From the NCBI GenBank assembly GCA_024742605.1, contig JANSYC010000008.1, positions 1 through 64,000 of the forward strand: a DNA stretch of 64,000 bases, given 5' to 3'. Shown in pieces: positions 16,069 through 24,310 of this stretch. Under the pieces are notes generated by a model, which saw nothing but the letters and a program-made list of their open reading frames with translations, searched no databases and was not told the origin of the DNA. Source of the stretch: Alphaproteobacteria bacterium. Its GTDB lineage: Bacteria; Pseudomonadota; Alphaproteobacteria; Thalassobaculales; Thalassobaculaceae. The position numbers were made by a program, and so were the translations under genes. Every line of letters begins with the position of its first letter. The first letter of the stretch is position 1.

Positions 16069-17013
16069 ATGAAGCTGATCCGCAACTCACTGGTCGCTGC
16101 GGCGATCCTCGCGACAGGTCTGGTCGCGGTCGACGCGCAGGCGAAGCCGCAGAATTTGTCGATTGTCACGGGCAACACGGGCGGAACATTCTATCCGGTC
16201 GGCGTCGGCCTCGCCAAGCTGCTGTCCGATGCCGGCATGCAATCGGCAGCAGATGTCGGCGGTGGCAACTCCAACATTATTGCGATCTCCAAGGGCTCGG
16301 CGAATATCGGATTCACCTTCAGCCCGACCGCCGTGTTCGCCGCCAACGGCGATGAGCCGTTCAAGGAGAAGTTTACCAACCTCAAGGGTATCGGGACGCT
16401 ATATACCAATGTCACCCATATCGCGGTGACCCAGGACAGCGGCGTGAAGAGCGTCAAGGAATTGAAGGGCCAGTCCTTCGCCTCGCAGCCGTTGAGTGCT
16501 GGCTCGGCGACGTTCTTCCGTATGGTGCTGGAGGCCAACGGCCTGACCGAGGATGATCTTGAGATCGCCGTTCGGGGCGGCCCAGCTCAGGGTGCGCAGG
16601 CGGTCCGCGATCGGCGCGCAATTGGCTTTCAGGCAACCGCAGGCTATCCGAACGGGTCGTTCTCCGAGGCCTTCATCTCGGTGCCGATGAACCTGCTGGA
16701 TATCGAGGACAGCACCTTCAAATGGATCAATGACAAGAATCCGGGCCTGGTGCGGGCGGAAATTCCGGCCGGGACCTACAAGGGTCTCGACACGCCGGTT
16801 AAATCGATCGGCGCGAGCACGATCCTGATCGTCAACGCCGACATGGCCGAGGACGATGTCTATGAGATCGTCAAGGCGATGATCGAAAACCTGGACAGCC
16901 TGAAGGCGGTCCACGGCTCGGTGCGCGGCACGACTGTCGAAAGCATGTCGAAGATCGCCGGTGTCGAGATGCACCCCGGTGCGGTTCGCGCCTACAAAGA
17001 GGCTGGCTTCTGA
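16069..17013 (+). CDS. TAXI-type TRAP solute-binding protein
   Basis: A 314-residue periplasmic binding protein with an N-terminal signal peptide (MKLIRNSLVAAAILATG, cleavage probably after AQA). The mature part starts with the TAXI-family strand and loop SIVTGNTGGTFYPVGVGLAK and contains GGNSNIIAISKGSANIGFT and GSATFFRMVLEA. ATG 16069 has CAGGAG eight bases upstream. TAXI systems use ion gradients and a fused permease, here the next gene. Ligand unknown; association with MmgE/PrpD suggests a tricarboxylate or related organic acid. Confidence 0.92.
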   Translation: MKLIRNSLVAAAILATGLVAVDAQAKPQNLSIVTGNTGGTFYPVGVGLAKLLSDAGMQSAADVGGGNSNIIAISKGSANIGFTFSPTAVFAANGDEPFKEKFTNLKGIGTLYTNVTHIAVTQDSGVKSVKELKGQSFASQPLSAGSATFFRMVLEANGLTEDDLEIAVRGGPAQGAQAVRDRRAIGFQATAGYPNGSFSEAFISVPMNLLDIEDSTFKWINDKNPGLVRAEIPAGTYKGLDTPVKSIGASTILIVNADMAEDDVYEIVKAMIENLDSLKAVHGSVRGTTVESMSKIAGVEMHPGAVRAYKEAGF

Positions 17014-17029
17014 GCCATTGATTGATCGG

Positions 17030-17060
17030 GACGGCGGCTGCGGGTTTTGCGGCCGCCGTC
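17030..17060 (+). terminator. Hairpin between TAXI genes
   Basis: GACGGCGGC and GCCGCCGTC form a perfect 9-bp GC stem with a 13-base loop, followed by a mixed, T-containing tract. It sits in the 124-bp gap between binding protein and permease and probably lowers permease expression relative to the binding protein, either by partial termination or by protecting upstream mRNA. Confidence 0.55.
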
Positions 17061-17137
17061 TTCCGATCGTTTCTTGACGGGCGGGCCGGGGGTTCGAGCT
17101 TCCCGCACCTCTATTTGTGACTCTTGGAGGCCTGGAT

Positions 17138-19024
17138 ATGGATGAGGCGCTCGATCGGGTGGCCCGGCTTTTCATTCTGCCGTTCGGAGTGGTGGTGGCC
17201 CTGGGAATGTCGGCCTACCAGCTTTGGGTCGCCTATTTCGGCACGCCTCAATCGATGTTTCACTACCCCGTCCACGTGATGTTCGCGCTGTGCGTTCTGT
17301 TCCTGTACAGCGCCCATCAGGTGCAGGGTTCGCATCGTGCGCTGAGAATGGCGATTGACCTGGTGCTGGTTGGGATCACGGTCTGGGCGACGGCATATTT
17401 GTTCATGAATGCGGACTATCTTGCCAACCGATTCATGTATGTGGAGCCGCTGTCGCCGATCGAGATGTTCCTGGGTATCGCGCTAATGGGAATCATTCTT
17501 GAGGCGGCCCGGCGGACCATCGGCTGGGTTTTGGTATGGCTGACCCTGGCTTTCATCGCGTTTGCGCTGTTCGGAAACTATTTGCCGGAACCGTTCTATC
17601 ATCGCGGGTTCTCGGTGGAGCGGATTGTCGAGCAGAGCTACATGACCCCGGACGGTATCTGGAACGTACCGATCGCGGTCACCGCCAATTTTATCTTCCT
17701 GTTCGTGCTTCTGGGCGCCTTCCTGCTGTCCTCGGGAGCGGGCAGCTTCTTCACCGACATCGCGCGCTCTCTGACCGGACGACTGACCGGTGGTCCGGCC
17801 AAAACGGCCGTGGTGGCCAGCGGATTCATGGGCATGCTCTCGGGCTCATCCCCAGCCAATGTGGTGACCACCGGATCCTTCACCATTCCGGCCATGCGCA
17901 AGGCCGGCTACGATAAGAATTTCGCAGCCGGTGTCGAGGCGGTGGCTTCCTCAGGGGGACAGATCACCCCGCCGATCATGGGGTCGGCCGCCTTCCTTAT
18001 GATCGAATTCGTGGGGGTCCCGTATTTCGAGATCATGAGCGTCGCCATTATCCCGGCGCTGCTGTTCTTCATCGGCATTTTGGCGATGACCGATCTGGAG
18101 GCGAGGCGACTCAAGCTGAGCTCCGAGACGGCAGACACGGTTCCACGTCTCTGGCCAATCCTGCGGGAACGGGCCTACCTGCTTGGCCCGATCGTGGTGA
18201 TGGTCTGGCTGTTGATGGAAGGCTACACACCGACCAGCACGGGCTTTTATTCGATTGTCAGCCTGCTGGTCCTGCTGGTGATCTTCGATCCTGTGAACCG
18301 GCGACGGATCTTCAATGTTCTGGGAGAGGCCATGATTCAGGCGCCGCGGATCATCGGCCCCGTCACGGTCGCCTCGGCCATCGGTGGCGTCCTGGCGGGT
18401 ATCATTCTGATGACCGGGCTCGGCATCAAGATGAGCGAAATCATCCTGGACGTTTCAAACGGTATCCTGATCGTGGCACTGCTGCTGACGATGCTGGTTG
18501 CGGTGGTGTTGGGCATGGGAATGCCGACTGCCAGCGCCTACATTATTCTCGCCATCCTTCTGGCTCCAGGGCTTGAGCAAATGGGCGTGCCGCTGATTGC
18601 CGCCCATCTTTTCATCGTCTTCTGTGCTGCCAAGTCATCGATTACCCCGCCGGTGGCGGTTTCATCCTATGCGGCGGCGGCGATCGCCGGCTCAGATCCC
18701 TGGCGGACCAGTCGCGTGGCGTTCAAGCTCGGCATCTCCGGCGTCATTATACCGTTCGTGTTCGGCTACAGCCCGGAACTTTTGGGATATGGCACGTGGT
18801 ACGCGGTAACATGGGCGGTCATGACGGCGTCCTGCGGCGTGATCATGGTTTCGGTTGCGGCGATCGGGTGGCTGCATGTCCCGCTGTTCTGGTATGAGCG
18901 GGTGGTGGCGGTCGCGATCGCACTGCTTCTCATGGTCTCCGATTGGCGCACGGACCTCGCGGGCCTAACGATGCTGTGCATCTTTGCGGGATTGGTCTGG
19001 TTTCGAAAGTCGCGAAAGACCTGA
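17138..19024 (+). CDS. TRAP transporter fused permease (4TM-12TM)
   Basis: A 628-residue membrane protein with ~16 hydrophobic helices, the fused small and large permease subunits typical of TAXI systems. The DctM-like part shows SGAGSFFTDIARSLTGR, GGPAKTAVVASGFMGMLSGS, the GQITPPIMGSAAFLMIEF motif and GMGMPTASAYIILAILLAP. ATG 17138 has GGAGG seven bases upstream (a GTG at 17117 is less likely). It takes up the substrate of the preceding binding protein with Na+ or H+. The operon ends here, 70 bp before an integrase 5' remnant. Confidence 0.93.
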   Translation: MDEALDRVARLFILPFGVVVALGMSAYQLWVAYFGTPQSMFHYPVHVMFALCVLFLYSAHQVQGSHRALRMAIDLVLVGITVWATAYLFMNADYLANRFMYVEPLSPIEMFLGIALMGIILEAARRTIGWVLVWLTLAFIAFALFGNYLPEPFYHRGFSVERIVEQSYMTPDGIWNVPIAVTANFIFLFVLLGAFLLSSGAGSFFTDIARSLTGRLTGGPAKTAVVASGFMGMLSGSSPANVVTTGSFTIPAMRKAGYDKNFAAGVEAVASSGGQITPPIMGSAAFLMIEFVGVPYFEIMSVAIIPALLFFIGILAMTDLEARRLKLSSETADTVPRLWPILRERAYLLGPIVVMVWLLMEGYTPTSTGFYSIVSLLVLLVIFDPVNRRRIFNVLGEAMIQAPRIIGPVTVASAIGGVLAGIILMTGLGIKMSEIILDVSNGILIVALLLTMLVAVVLGMGMPTASAYIILAILLAPGLEQMGVPLIAAHLFIVFCAAKSSITPPVAVSSYAAAAIAGSDPWRTSRVAFKLGISGVIIPFVFGYSPELLGYGTWYAVTWAVMTASCGVIMVSVAAIGWLHVPLFWYERVVAVAIALLLMVSDWRTDLAGLTMLCIFAGLVWFRKSRKT

Positions 19025-19092
19025 CACCGCACAGATGTGCCTGTTCTCACAGCAATGGTCTCATTGGGGCGAAATCCAACATTTGCTGTCGC

Positions 19093-19195
19093 CACACGGG
19101 TGAACACCATGATCTGTGCCTTGGCTCGGCCGACAATCTGCAAAGCCTGAGGCTGGAAAGCGATCAGGGATATTGGGGTTGAACGCTAATTAGAA
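19093..19195 (-). pseudogene. Integrase 5'-end remnant 2
   Basis: From ATG 19110 the minus strand reads MVFTRVATANV, matching the integrase VVFTRAAS segment but missing codons 2 to ~17. Upstream the leader CCGACAATCTGCAAAGCC and GCGATCAGGGATATTGGGG is kept. An open frame continues antisense into the permease gene and is not a real protein. It closes the TAXI module on the right. Confidence 0.75.
19173..19189 (+). repeat. Palindromic core site, copy 4
   Basis: TTGGGGTTGAACGCTAA with the GCGATCAGGGATA flank; one base in the right arm differs from copy 2. It is the last copy before the IclR gene and the right border of the mosaic. Confidence 0.58.
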
Positions 19196-19237
19196 TCGCT
19201 TCGTGGTCTGAAGGCGGGGGAAGGCGCCCAAAGCGGC

Positions 19238-19975
19238 TCATCCACGTTCGAATGACAGACTGATCTGCGCGGCCGTTGCGGTCACAAGGTCAGCCAGGAT
19301 TGGCAGGCGGGCTTGCAAAAAGCGATGCTTCGGCCCGGTGACGCTGATCGCACCAACGACCGATTTCCGGTTCCGAATAGCTGCGCCCACGCACCGAATA
19401 CCAATCTTGCGCTCCTCGTTATCAAGTGAGTATCCGCGGGCTCGTGTAGCCACAAGCTCGCGATACAACTGTTCCTTATCGGTTATCGTGTTCTCGGTGA
19501 ATTTTTTCAACTCACCCGCCAGCAGGGTATGAGCCGTGTCCTCGGGCAGAGCTGCCAAAACAGCCTTGCCGGTTCCGGTACAATAGGGCGGTTCACGCTC
19601 AAGCCGAATGATTTCATTGGTGCTCTCCTGCATCTCGTGACGGTCAATCGATACAACGTTTTGGCCATCGAACACGCAGACATGAACAGCTTCACCGCTT
19701 TGGTTCATCAGCGAGGCGGCGGGCTTGCGAGCATGGCGAGGGATGTCCAGATCGGACAAAACAGTGCCGCCCAGGGACAGGAAGCGTAAACCCAGCCGAT
19801 AGTCGTCACGGTTGCCGTCTTGAACGACCAACCCAATGGCTTTCAAGCTTTTCAGAAATCGGTGGACGGTGGCTTTCGGCATGTCCGTTTTGCTAGCGAT
19901 ATCGGCCAATCCAAGCCGAGGCGCGTCCGGGGAAAAACATTCTAGGACCAGTGAGATTTTATGAAGCGACTTCAT
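19238..19975 (-). CDS. IclR-family transcriptional regulator
   Basis: A 245-residue regulator. The winged helix is at residues 1-65 (GLADIASKTDMPKATVHRFL), followed by the IclR effector domain (YCTGTGKAVLAALPED, ATRARGYSLDNEERKIGIRCV, GAISVTGPKHRF). It normally binds a small organic acid and represses or activates a nearby catabolic gene. It is divergent from a DapA-family gene across ~120 bp that contains a perfect palindrome, its probable target. It may also act on the adjacent TAXI-TRAP operon. Confidence 0.9.
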   Translation of the reverse strand: MKSLHKISLVLECFSPDAPRLGLADIASKTDMPKATVHRFLKSLKAIGLVVQDGNRDDYRLGLRFLSLGGTVLSDLDIPRHARKPAASLMNQSGEAVHVCVFDGQNVVSIDRHEMQESTNEIIRLEREPPYCTGTGKAVLAALPEDTAHTLLAGELKKFTENTITDKEQLYRELVATRARGYSLDNEERKIGIRCVGAAIRNRKSVVGAISVTGPKHRFLQARLPILADLVTATAAQISLSFERG

Positions 19976-19996
19976 GCTTGTCCCTCCGAATTCTAC

Positions 19997-20006
19997 ATTC
20001 CGGAAT
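19997..20006. promoter_or_regulatory. Candidate IclR operator
   Basis: ATTCCGGAAT, a perfect 10-bp palindrome, lies 22 bp upstream of the IclR start in the IclR-dapA divergent gap. A related half-site (GAATCCATTCC) follows. Short TTCC/GGAA palindromes are compatible with IclR binding, but this is position-based inference. Confidence 0.4.
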
Positions 20007-20098
20007 AAGAAGCAGAATCCATTCCTAATACAACAGACAACGCTTACCGTCCTGAGATGGATTGGATCTTAATCCACAATATGGAACAGGAGAGCGTC

Positions 20099-20989
20099 TT
20101 GTCTGAACTCAAAGGAATTGTCGCACCCTTCACGACCCCTTTTACGGAAAGCGGGGCGGTCAATCTTTCACTAGTCCCTGCTCAGGTGGAGTGGCTTATT
20201 GAAAATGGGGTTCACGGATTGGCAGCCGGGGGTAGCACAGGCGAAGGTCATGCGCTGGATCGAGCTGAATACCGTGAACTGATGGAGAAAACCGCTGAAG
20301 CCGTTGCCGGCCGTGTGCCGCTCGTCGCTGGAATTATTGCGAACTCAACAGCCGAAGTCGCCGCGCGTGGCCAGTCCGTCAAGGATCTCGGCGTTGCCGC
20401 TCTGCAGATTACCCCGCCTTCCTATCTTTTCAGGCCGGATGACGACGCGATGGTCCGGCATTTCAAAGAAATCTACGACGAATGCAATGTGCCGATCCTG
20501 ATTTATAACGTGGTCCCGTGGTGTTATCTGTCTCCGGACCTGCTCTTGCGCATTATGGATGAAGTCCCGGGTGTGCTCGGGGTCAAGCAGAGCGCTGGTG
20601 ATATGAAACTGTTCGCCGATCTGGTGCGGCGAGCGAAACCTGCGAACTTGATCTTCAGTGCGGTCGACGCCTTGTTATATCCGTCTTATCAGCTTGGAGC
20701 GTGTGGCTCGATTGCAGCGATTCTCACAGCCGCCCCCGGTCCTTCCGTTAAGCTATGGAACGCGGTGAAAGCACAAGATTGGGACACGGCGCGTGATTTG
20801 CATGAGCGGTTGATGCCGCTATGGGATGCAATCGGCGTCGATAACATGCCGTCCCTCTGTAAATACGCACAGCAGCTTCAGGGGTTGGATGCAGGATATG
20901 CCAGACGTCCAACCTCACCAGCGACCCATGAGCAAAAACTCCAGGTACGTAGCGCACTGGAAAATCTAGACCTTGTTGCGAAAAAATAG
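20099..20989 (+). CDS. DapA/DHDPS-family aldolase
   Basis: A ~296-residue class I aldolase of the dihydrodipicolinate synthase/N-acetylneuraminate lyase superfamily. Motifs: KGIVAPFTTPF at the N-terminus, GVHGLAAGGSTGEGHAL, VPILIYNVVPWCYL (catalytic Tyr), and GVLGVKQSAGD (Schiff-base Lys). TTG 20099 with AGGAG six bases upstream gives the normal family N-terminus; ATG 20057 would add 14 unrelated residues. Divergent from an IclR regulator, so probably an inducible catabolic aldolase or dehydratase acting on a keto-acid, not lysine synthesis. A terminator follows at 21043. Confidence 0.85.
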   Translation: MSELKGIVAPFTTPFTESGAVNLSLVPAQVEWLIENGVHGLAAGGSTGEGHALDRAEYRELMEKTAEAVAGRVPLVAGIIANSTAEVAARGQSVKDLGVAALQITPPSYLFRPDDDAMVRHFKEIYDECNVPILIYNVVPWCYLSPDLLLRIMDEVPGVLGVKQSAGDMKLFADLVRRAKPANLIFSAVDALLYPSYQLGACGSIAAILTAAPGPSVKLWNAVKAQDWDTARDLHERLMPLWDAIGVDNMPSLCKYAQQLQGLDAGYARRPTSPATHEQKLQVRSALENLDLVAKK

Positions 20990-21042
20990 CAGTTCGTTGA
21001 AGCTGGATTTCCGTAGGTAAATGAAAAAAGACACATCGATAA

Positions 21043-21071
21043 GACATCCGGCCAACGACCGGGTGTCTTTT
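21043..21071 (+). terminator. Intrinsic terminator after dapA-like gene
   Basis: GACATCCGG, a 7-base loop and CCGGGTGTC form a 9-bp stem with one T-G wobble, followed by TTTT. It lies 54 bp after the aldolase stop. The remaining ~190 bp to the tRNA gene hold no gene; CTGCTAACAATCTGC near 21117 weakly resembles the integrase leader. Confidence 0.75.
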
Positions 21072-21258
21072 ATAAACAAACACTCGTTCGAATTGTTCTG
21101 TAAGGTGGCTCAAATCTGCTAACAATCTGCCTATTTCAGCCCAAAAATCACCAAAAGAACATAACAAGAACACAGAGTGCAAAGGGAGTGCAGACATAAA
21201 AAATCGCCAACACATTGGTGCGGCGATCATGCAAGCCATTGATTTTATTGGGTTCGGA

Positions 21259-21334
<76 letters not shown>

Positions 21335-21468
21335 ATCCGAAGCGGGGACGTTCGTCCCGCGAAGGCGCGCGTTATACAAAGACGCCGGGGGCTTGTCGAG
21401 GGTGGTTTTGGCCGGAGCGCGTTTTTATCGGGCGGGCCGGTGCGGCGCCCGGTGCCTTGCCCGCGCGC

Positions 21469-22068
21469 TCAGGCCTTGCGGGACGGCATGTGGATCGTCG
21501 CCACCACCGCCTGGTCGACCGCACCGCCGGCGGCGGAGCGCACCGGCAGCACCAGTTTCTCGTAGTCATAGGCCAGATGGTCGACGACCGACTGGATCCG
21601 CATCGCCACCGGCGCGCTCCGCGCGAAGGCGGCGTCGAACTGTGCGCGGACCATGGCCCGAAGCGGCGGATGGAAGACCTCGAGGGTCTGTCCGGTGAAG
21701 TCCTGGCCGAATATGGCCACGATCTCGGTGCCGACCAGCCGGTAGCGGCAGGTCCAGTCGGCGCCGTCGGTCTCCGGCGAGGGCGCGACTGGTTCCCGGT
21801 CGGCGATCATGGTCCGGCCCAGGATGGACCTGACGTCCTGGGGATGGAATTGGGCGCGGCTGGGGGGCGTGCTGCCCTCCGCTTCGGCGGCCCGGCGCCA
21901 GGCCTCGAACAGGTCCCGCAGCGGCGCCGCATTTAGCGCCTCCGGAAGCCGTGCGACCGGAATGTCGGTCACCGCGCGCGCCTGCTGGATCCGGTTCCCA
22001 GCCCAGGGACGGCCCCAGAGCGTGTTGCGGGGGATCAGGTTCGCGAGGTTCGGGGTCGATTGTGCCAT
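21469..22068 (-). CDS. PAS_5-family protein
   Basis: A 199-residue PAS_5 protein. After a ~45-residue N-terminal extension it shows LRDLFEAWRRAAEAEGSTPP, the QFHPQDVRSILGRTMI segment, RYRLVGTEIVAIFGQDFTGQTLE, and a C-terminal YEKLVLPVRSAAG. The start at MAQSTPN (22068) is chosen because the open frame further upstream is arginine-rich, unconserved and antisense to the next operon's leader. No output domain. It is the first protein-coding gene right of the tRNA. Ligand and role unknown. Confidence 0.8.
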   Translation of the reverse strand: MAQSTPNLANLIPRNTLWGRPWAGNRIQQARAVTDIPVARLPEALNAAPLRDLFEAWRRAAEAEGSTPPSRAQFHPQDVRSILGRTMIADREPVAPSPETDGADWTCRYRLVGTEIVAIFGQDFTGQTLEVFHPPLRAMVRAQFDAAFARSAPVAMRIQSVVDHLAYDYEKLVLPVRSAAGGAVDQAVVATIHMPSRKA

Positions 22069-22259
22069 GTTCTTAGCTTCGATCCGCCCATTCTGGGCAT
22101 TTGGCTTAAACGCTAAATTAGCATATCGCTTTAAGGAGGTCGATAAAAGCCCCGAAATAATGCGAGATCTTAAGGTCTTACCGGGACGTCGCTCTTTGAC
22201 GGTTGACCGGAAGGGGGGCGGGCGCGACGCTCGCGCCAGAGTTTTCCAGGAGAGACCGC

Positions 22260-23480
22260 ATGACCGAAGCCGGGCCCCCAACCCCGCCCAGCCCCGAGCC
22301 CGATCCTCAGCCCGCGTCGGCGGGGCAATCGCCTGGCGATCCGCCGCTGCCGCTCGCCGGGGTGCGGGTGGTCGAGCTCGGCGGCAGCGTCGCGGTGCCC
22401 TACGCCTGCTGGGTGCTGGCGTCGCTCGGGGCCGAGGTGGTGAAGGTCGAACGCCCCGGTACCGGTGACGATGCGCGGGCCTGGTCGCCGCCGGAGAAGG
22501 ACGGTTTCGGGGCGATCTTCACCTCGCTGAACGCCGGCAAACGTTCGGTCACGGTCGACTACAAGAACCCGGACGATCTGGCGCGGCTGGTCACGCTGAT
22601 CGGTCGGTCGGATATCGTGGTGCAGAATCTGCGCCCCGGCCTGGCGGAGTCCTTCGGGATCGGGGCGGACACCATGTGCGCCGCGTTCGAGCGGCTGATC
22701 TACGTGGAATCCGGCGCCTTCGGGCGGCAGGGACCGCTGAAGGACAAGCCGGGCTACGACCCGCTGATGCAGGCCTTCGGCGGGCTGATGAGCGTGACCG
22801 GGCACGAGGGCAATGATCCGGTGCGGGTCGGCACCTCGCTGATCGACATGGGCACCGGGATGTGGGCGGTGATCGGGGCGATGGGCGCGCTGATGCGGCG
22901 GGCCGAGACCGGGCGTGGCGGGCGGGTGGACGTCTCGCTCTATGAAACCGCGCTCGGCTGGATGACCTATCACGTCACAGGCTATCGGTTCTCGGGACGG
23001 GTGCCGAAGCGGCCGGGCACCCGGTCGCCCGGCATGGCGGTCTATCAGGCCTATGCCTGCGCCGACGGGCATCTGATCATCGCCGCCCCCAGCGACCGGC
23101 TGTTCGGGCGGGTCGCCACGGCCCTGGAGCGCCCGGTGTGGACCGAAGATCCCAGGTTCCGCACCAACGCGCTGCGCTGGGAGAACCTGGAGGTGCTGAA
23201 CGGGCTGATCGAGGCGGTGACCCTGACCCGCGACCGTGCCCACTGGCAGGCGGCCCTGGAGGCGGTCGGCGTGCCGTCGGCGCCCCTGCAGGATGTGGGC
23301 GAGATGCTGGGCCATCCCCAGACCGAGGCCCTGGAGATTCTACAGACCACGCCCGACGGATGGGAGCTGGTCGGGTTGCCGCTGTCCTTCGATCGGGCGC
23401 GCCCGTATCAGAAGTCCGGCCCGCCGCCTTTGGGCGCAGATACCGAAGCCGTGTTCACCCGAGAGGATTGCGATCGATGA
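22260..23480 (+). CDS. Type III CoA-transferase (CaiB/BaiF)
   Basis: A 406-residue family III CoA-transferase, moving CoA between acyl donors and a carboxylate via an Asp-CoA thioester. Motifs: GVRVVELGGSVAVPYACWVLASLGAEVVKVERPGTGDDAR split over residues ~35-75, NAGKRSVTVDYKNP, and GYDPLMQAFGGLMSVTG. SD CCAGGAGAG precedes ATG 22260. The stop overlaps the next gene's start (ATGA), so the CoA-transferase and the enoyl-CoA hydratase are translationally coupled. Substrate unknown. Confidence 0.9.
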   Translation: MTEAGPPTPPSPEPDPQPASAGQSPGDPPLPLAGVRVVELGGSVAVPYACWVLASLGAEVVKVERPGTGDDARAWSPPEKDGFGAIFTSLNAGKRSVTVDYKNPDDLARLVTLIGRSDIVVQNLRPGLAESFGIGADTMCAAFERLIYVESGAFGRQGPLKDKPGYDPLMQAFGGLMSVTGHEGNDPVRVGTSLIDMGTGMWAVIGAMGALMRRAETGRGGRVDVSLYETALGWMTYHVTGYRFSGRVPKRPGTRSPGMAVYQAYACADGHLIIAAPSDRLFGRVATALERPVWTEDPRFRTNALRWENLEVLNGLIEAVTLTRDRAHWQAALEAVGVPSAPLQDVGEMLGHPQTEALEILQTTPDGWELVGLPLSFDRARPYQKSGPPPLGADTEAVFTREDCDR

Positions 23481-24280
23481 GTGCCCTGGACCTGAAGCTT
23501 GAGACCGTCACCCTGGAAAGGATCGGCGACCATGTGCTGCTGGCCACTCTGGACCGGCCGGAGGTGCGCAATGCGCTGAACACCCAGATGGGGTTCGATC
23601 TGCGGGATCTGTGGGTCGAACTGTACCGGGATCCGGCGGAGGTCCGGGTGGTGGTGCTGACCGGGCGCGGGGAGAAGGCATTCTGCGCCGGTGGCGATCT
23701 CAAGGAACGCCAGGGGATGACCGATGCCGAATGGCGGATCCAGCACGCGCTGTTCGAGCAGATGGTGAAGGCGCAGATGGATTGTCCGATGCCGATGATC
23801 GCGGCGGTCAACGGGGCGGCCTTCGCGGGCGGCCTGGAGATCGCGCTGGGATGCGATTTCGTCTACGCGGCCGAGAGCGCCCGGTTCGCGCTGACCGAGG
23901 TGACCCTGGGGATCATGCCGGGGGCGGCCGGCACCCAGCTGCTGCCGCGGGCGGTGGGCCTGCGGCGGGCCAAGGAGATTATCCTGACCGGCAAACCCTT
24001 TGACGCCACGCAGGCGGAGGCCTGGGGCATGGTCAACCGGCTGTGCGGCGCGGATGCGCTTCTGGACGAGGTCCTGGAGACGGCGCGGACGATCGCTGGG
24101 AACGCGCCGATATCGGTCCGTCAGGCGAAGAAGGCGGTGACCGCCTCGACCCAGATGGATTTCAAGAACGGCTACGATTTCGAGATCGAGGCCTACAACA
24201 GAACGGTCGGAACCGAGGATCGGCACGAAGGCATCAACGCCTTCAACGAGAAGCGTAAACCGGTCTACAAGGGGCGCTGA
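23477..24280 (+). CDS. Enoyl-CoA hydratase/isomerase family protein
   Basis: A 267-residue crotonase. Oxyanion-hole segments are KAFCAGGDLKER (residues ~65-77) and NGAAFAGGLEIALGCD. The catalytic pair region is ALTEVTLGIMPGAAGTQLLPR, with Glu in the usual place for hydration. ATG 23477 overlaps the CoA-transferase stop. Together they probably activate and hydrate an unsaturated acid. Confidence 0.9.
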   Translation: MSALDLKLETVTLERIGDHVLLATLDRPEVRNALNTQMGFDLRDLWVELYRDPAEVRVVVLTGRGEKAFCAGGDLKERQGMTDAEWRIQHALFEQMVKAQMDCPMPMIAAVNGAAFAGGLEIALGCDFVYAAESARFALTEVTLGIMPGAAGTQLLPRAVGLRRAKEIILTGKPFDATQAEAWGMVNRLCGADALLDEVLETARTIAGNAPISVRQAKKAVTASTQMDFKNGYDFEIEAYNRTVGTEDRHEGINAFNEKRKPVYKGR

Positions 24281-24310
24281 TCGGTTCGCCCGGACCGCCG
24301 GGGAGCGAGC

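Noticed and set aside
18766-19143. Open frame on the minus strand starting MQIVGRAKAQIM
   Set aside because: Only the first ~20 codons match the integrase; the rest is antisense to the TRAP permease. Kept as an integrase 5' remnant instead.
1-21258. Prophage
   Set aside because: An integrase is present but there are no capsid, tail, terminase or lysis genes.
23138-23476. N-terminal extension of the enoyl-CoA hydratase frame
   Set aside because: Overlaps the CoA-transferase in another frame with unconserved Arg/Gly-rich sequence; the ATGA overlap at 23477 is the natural start.
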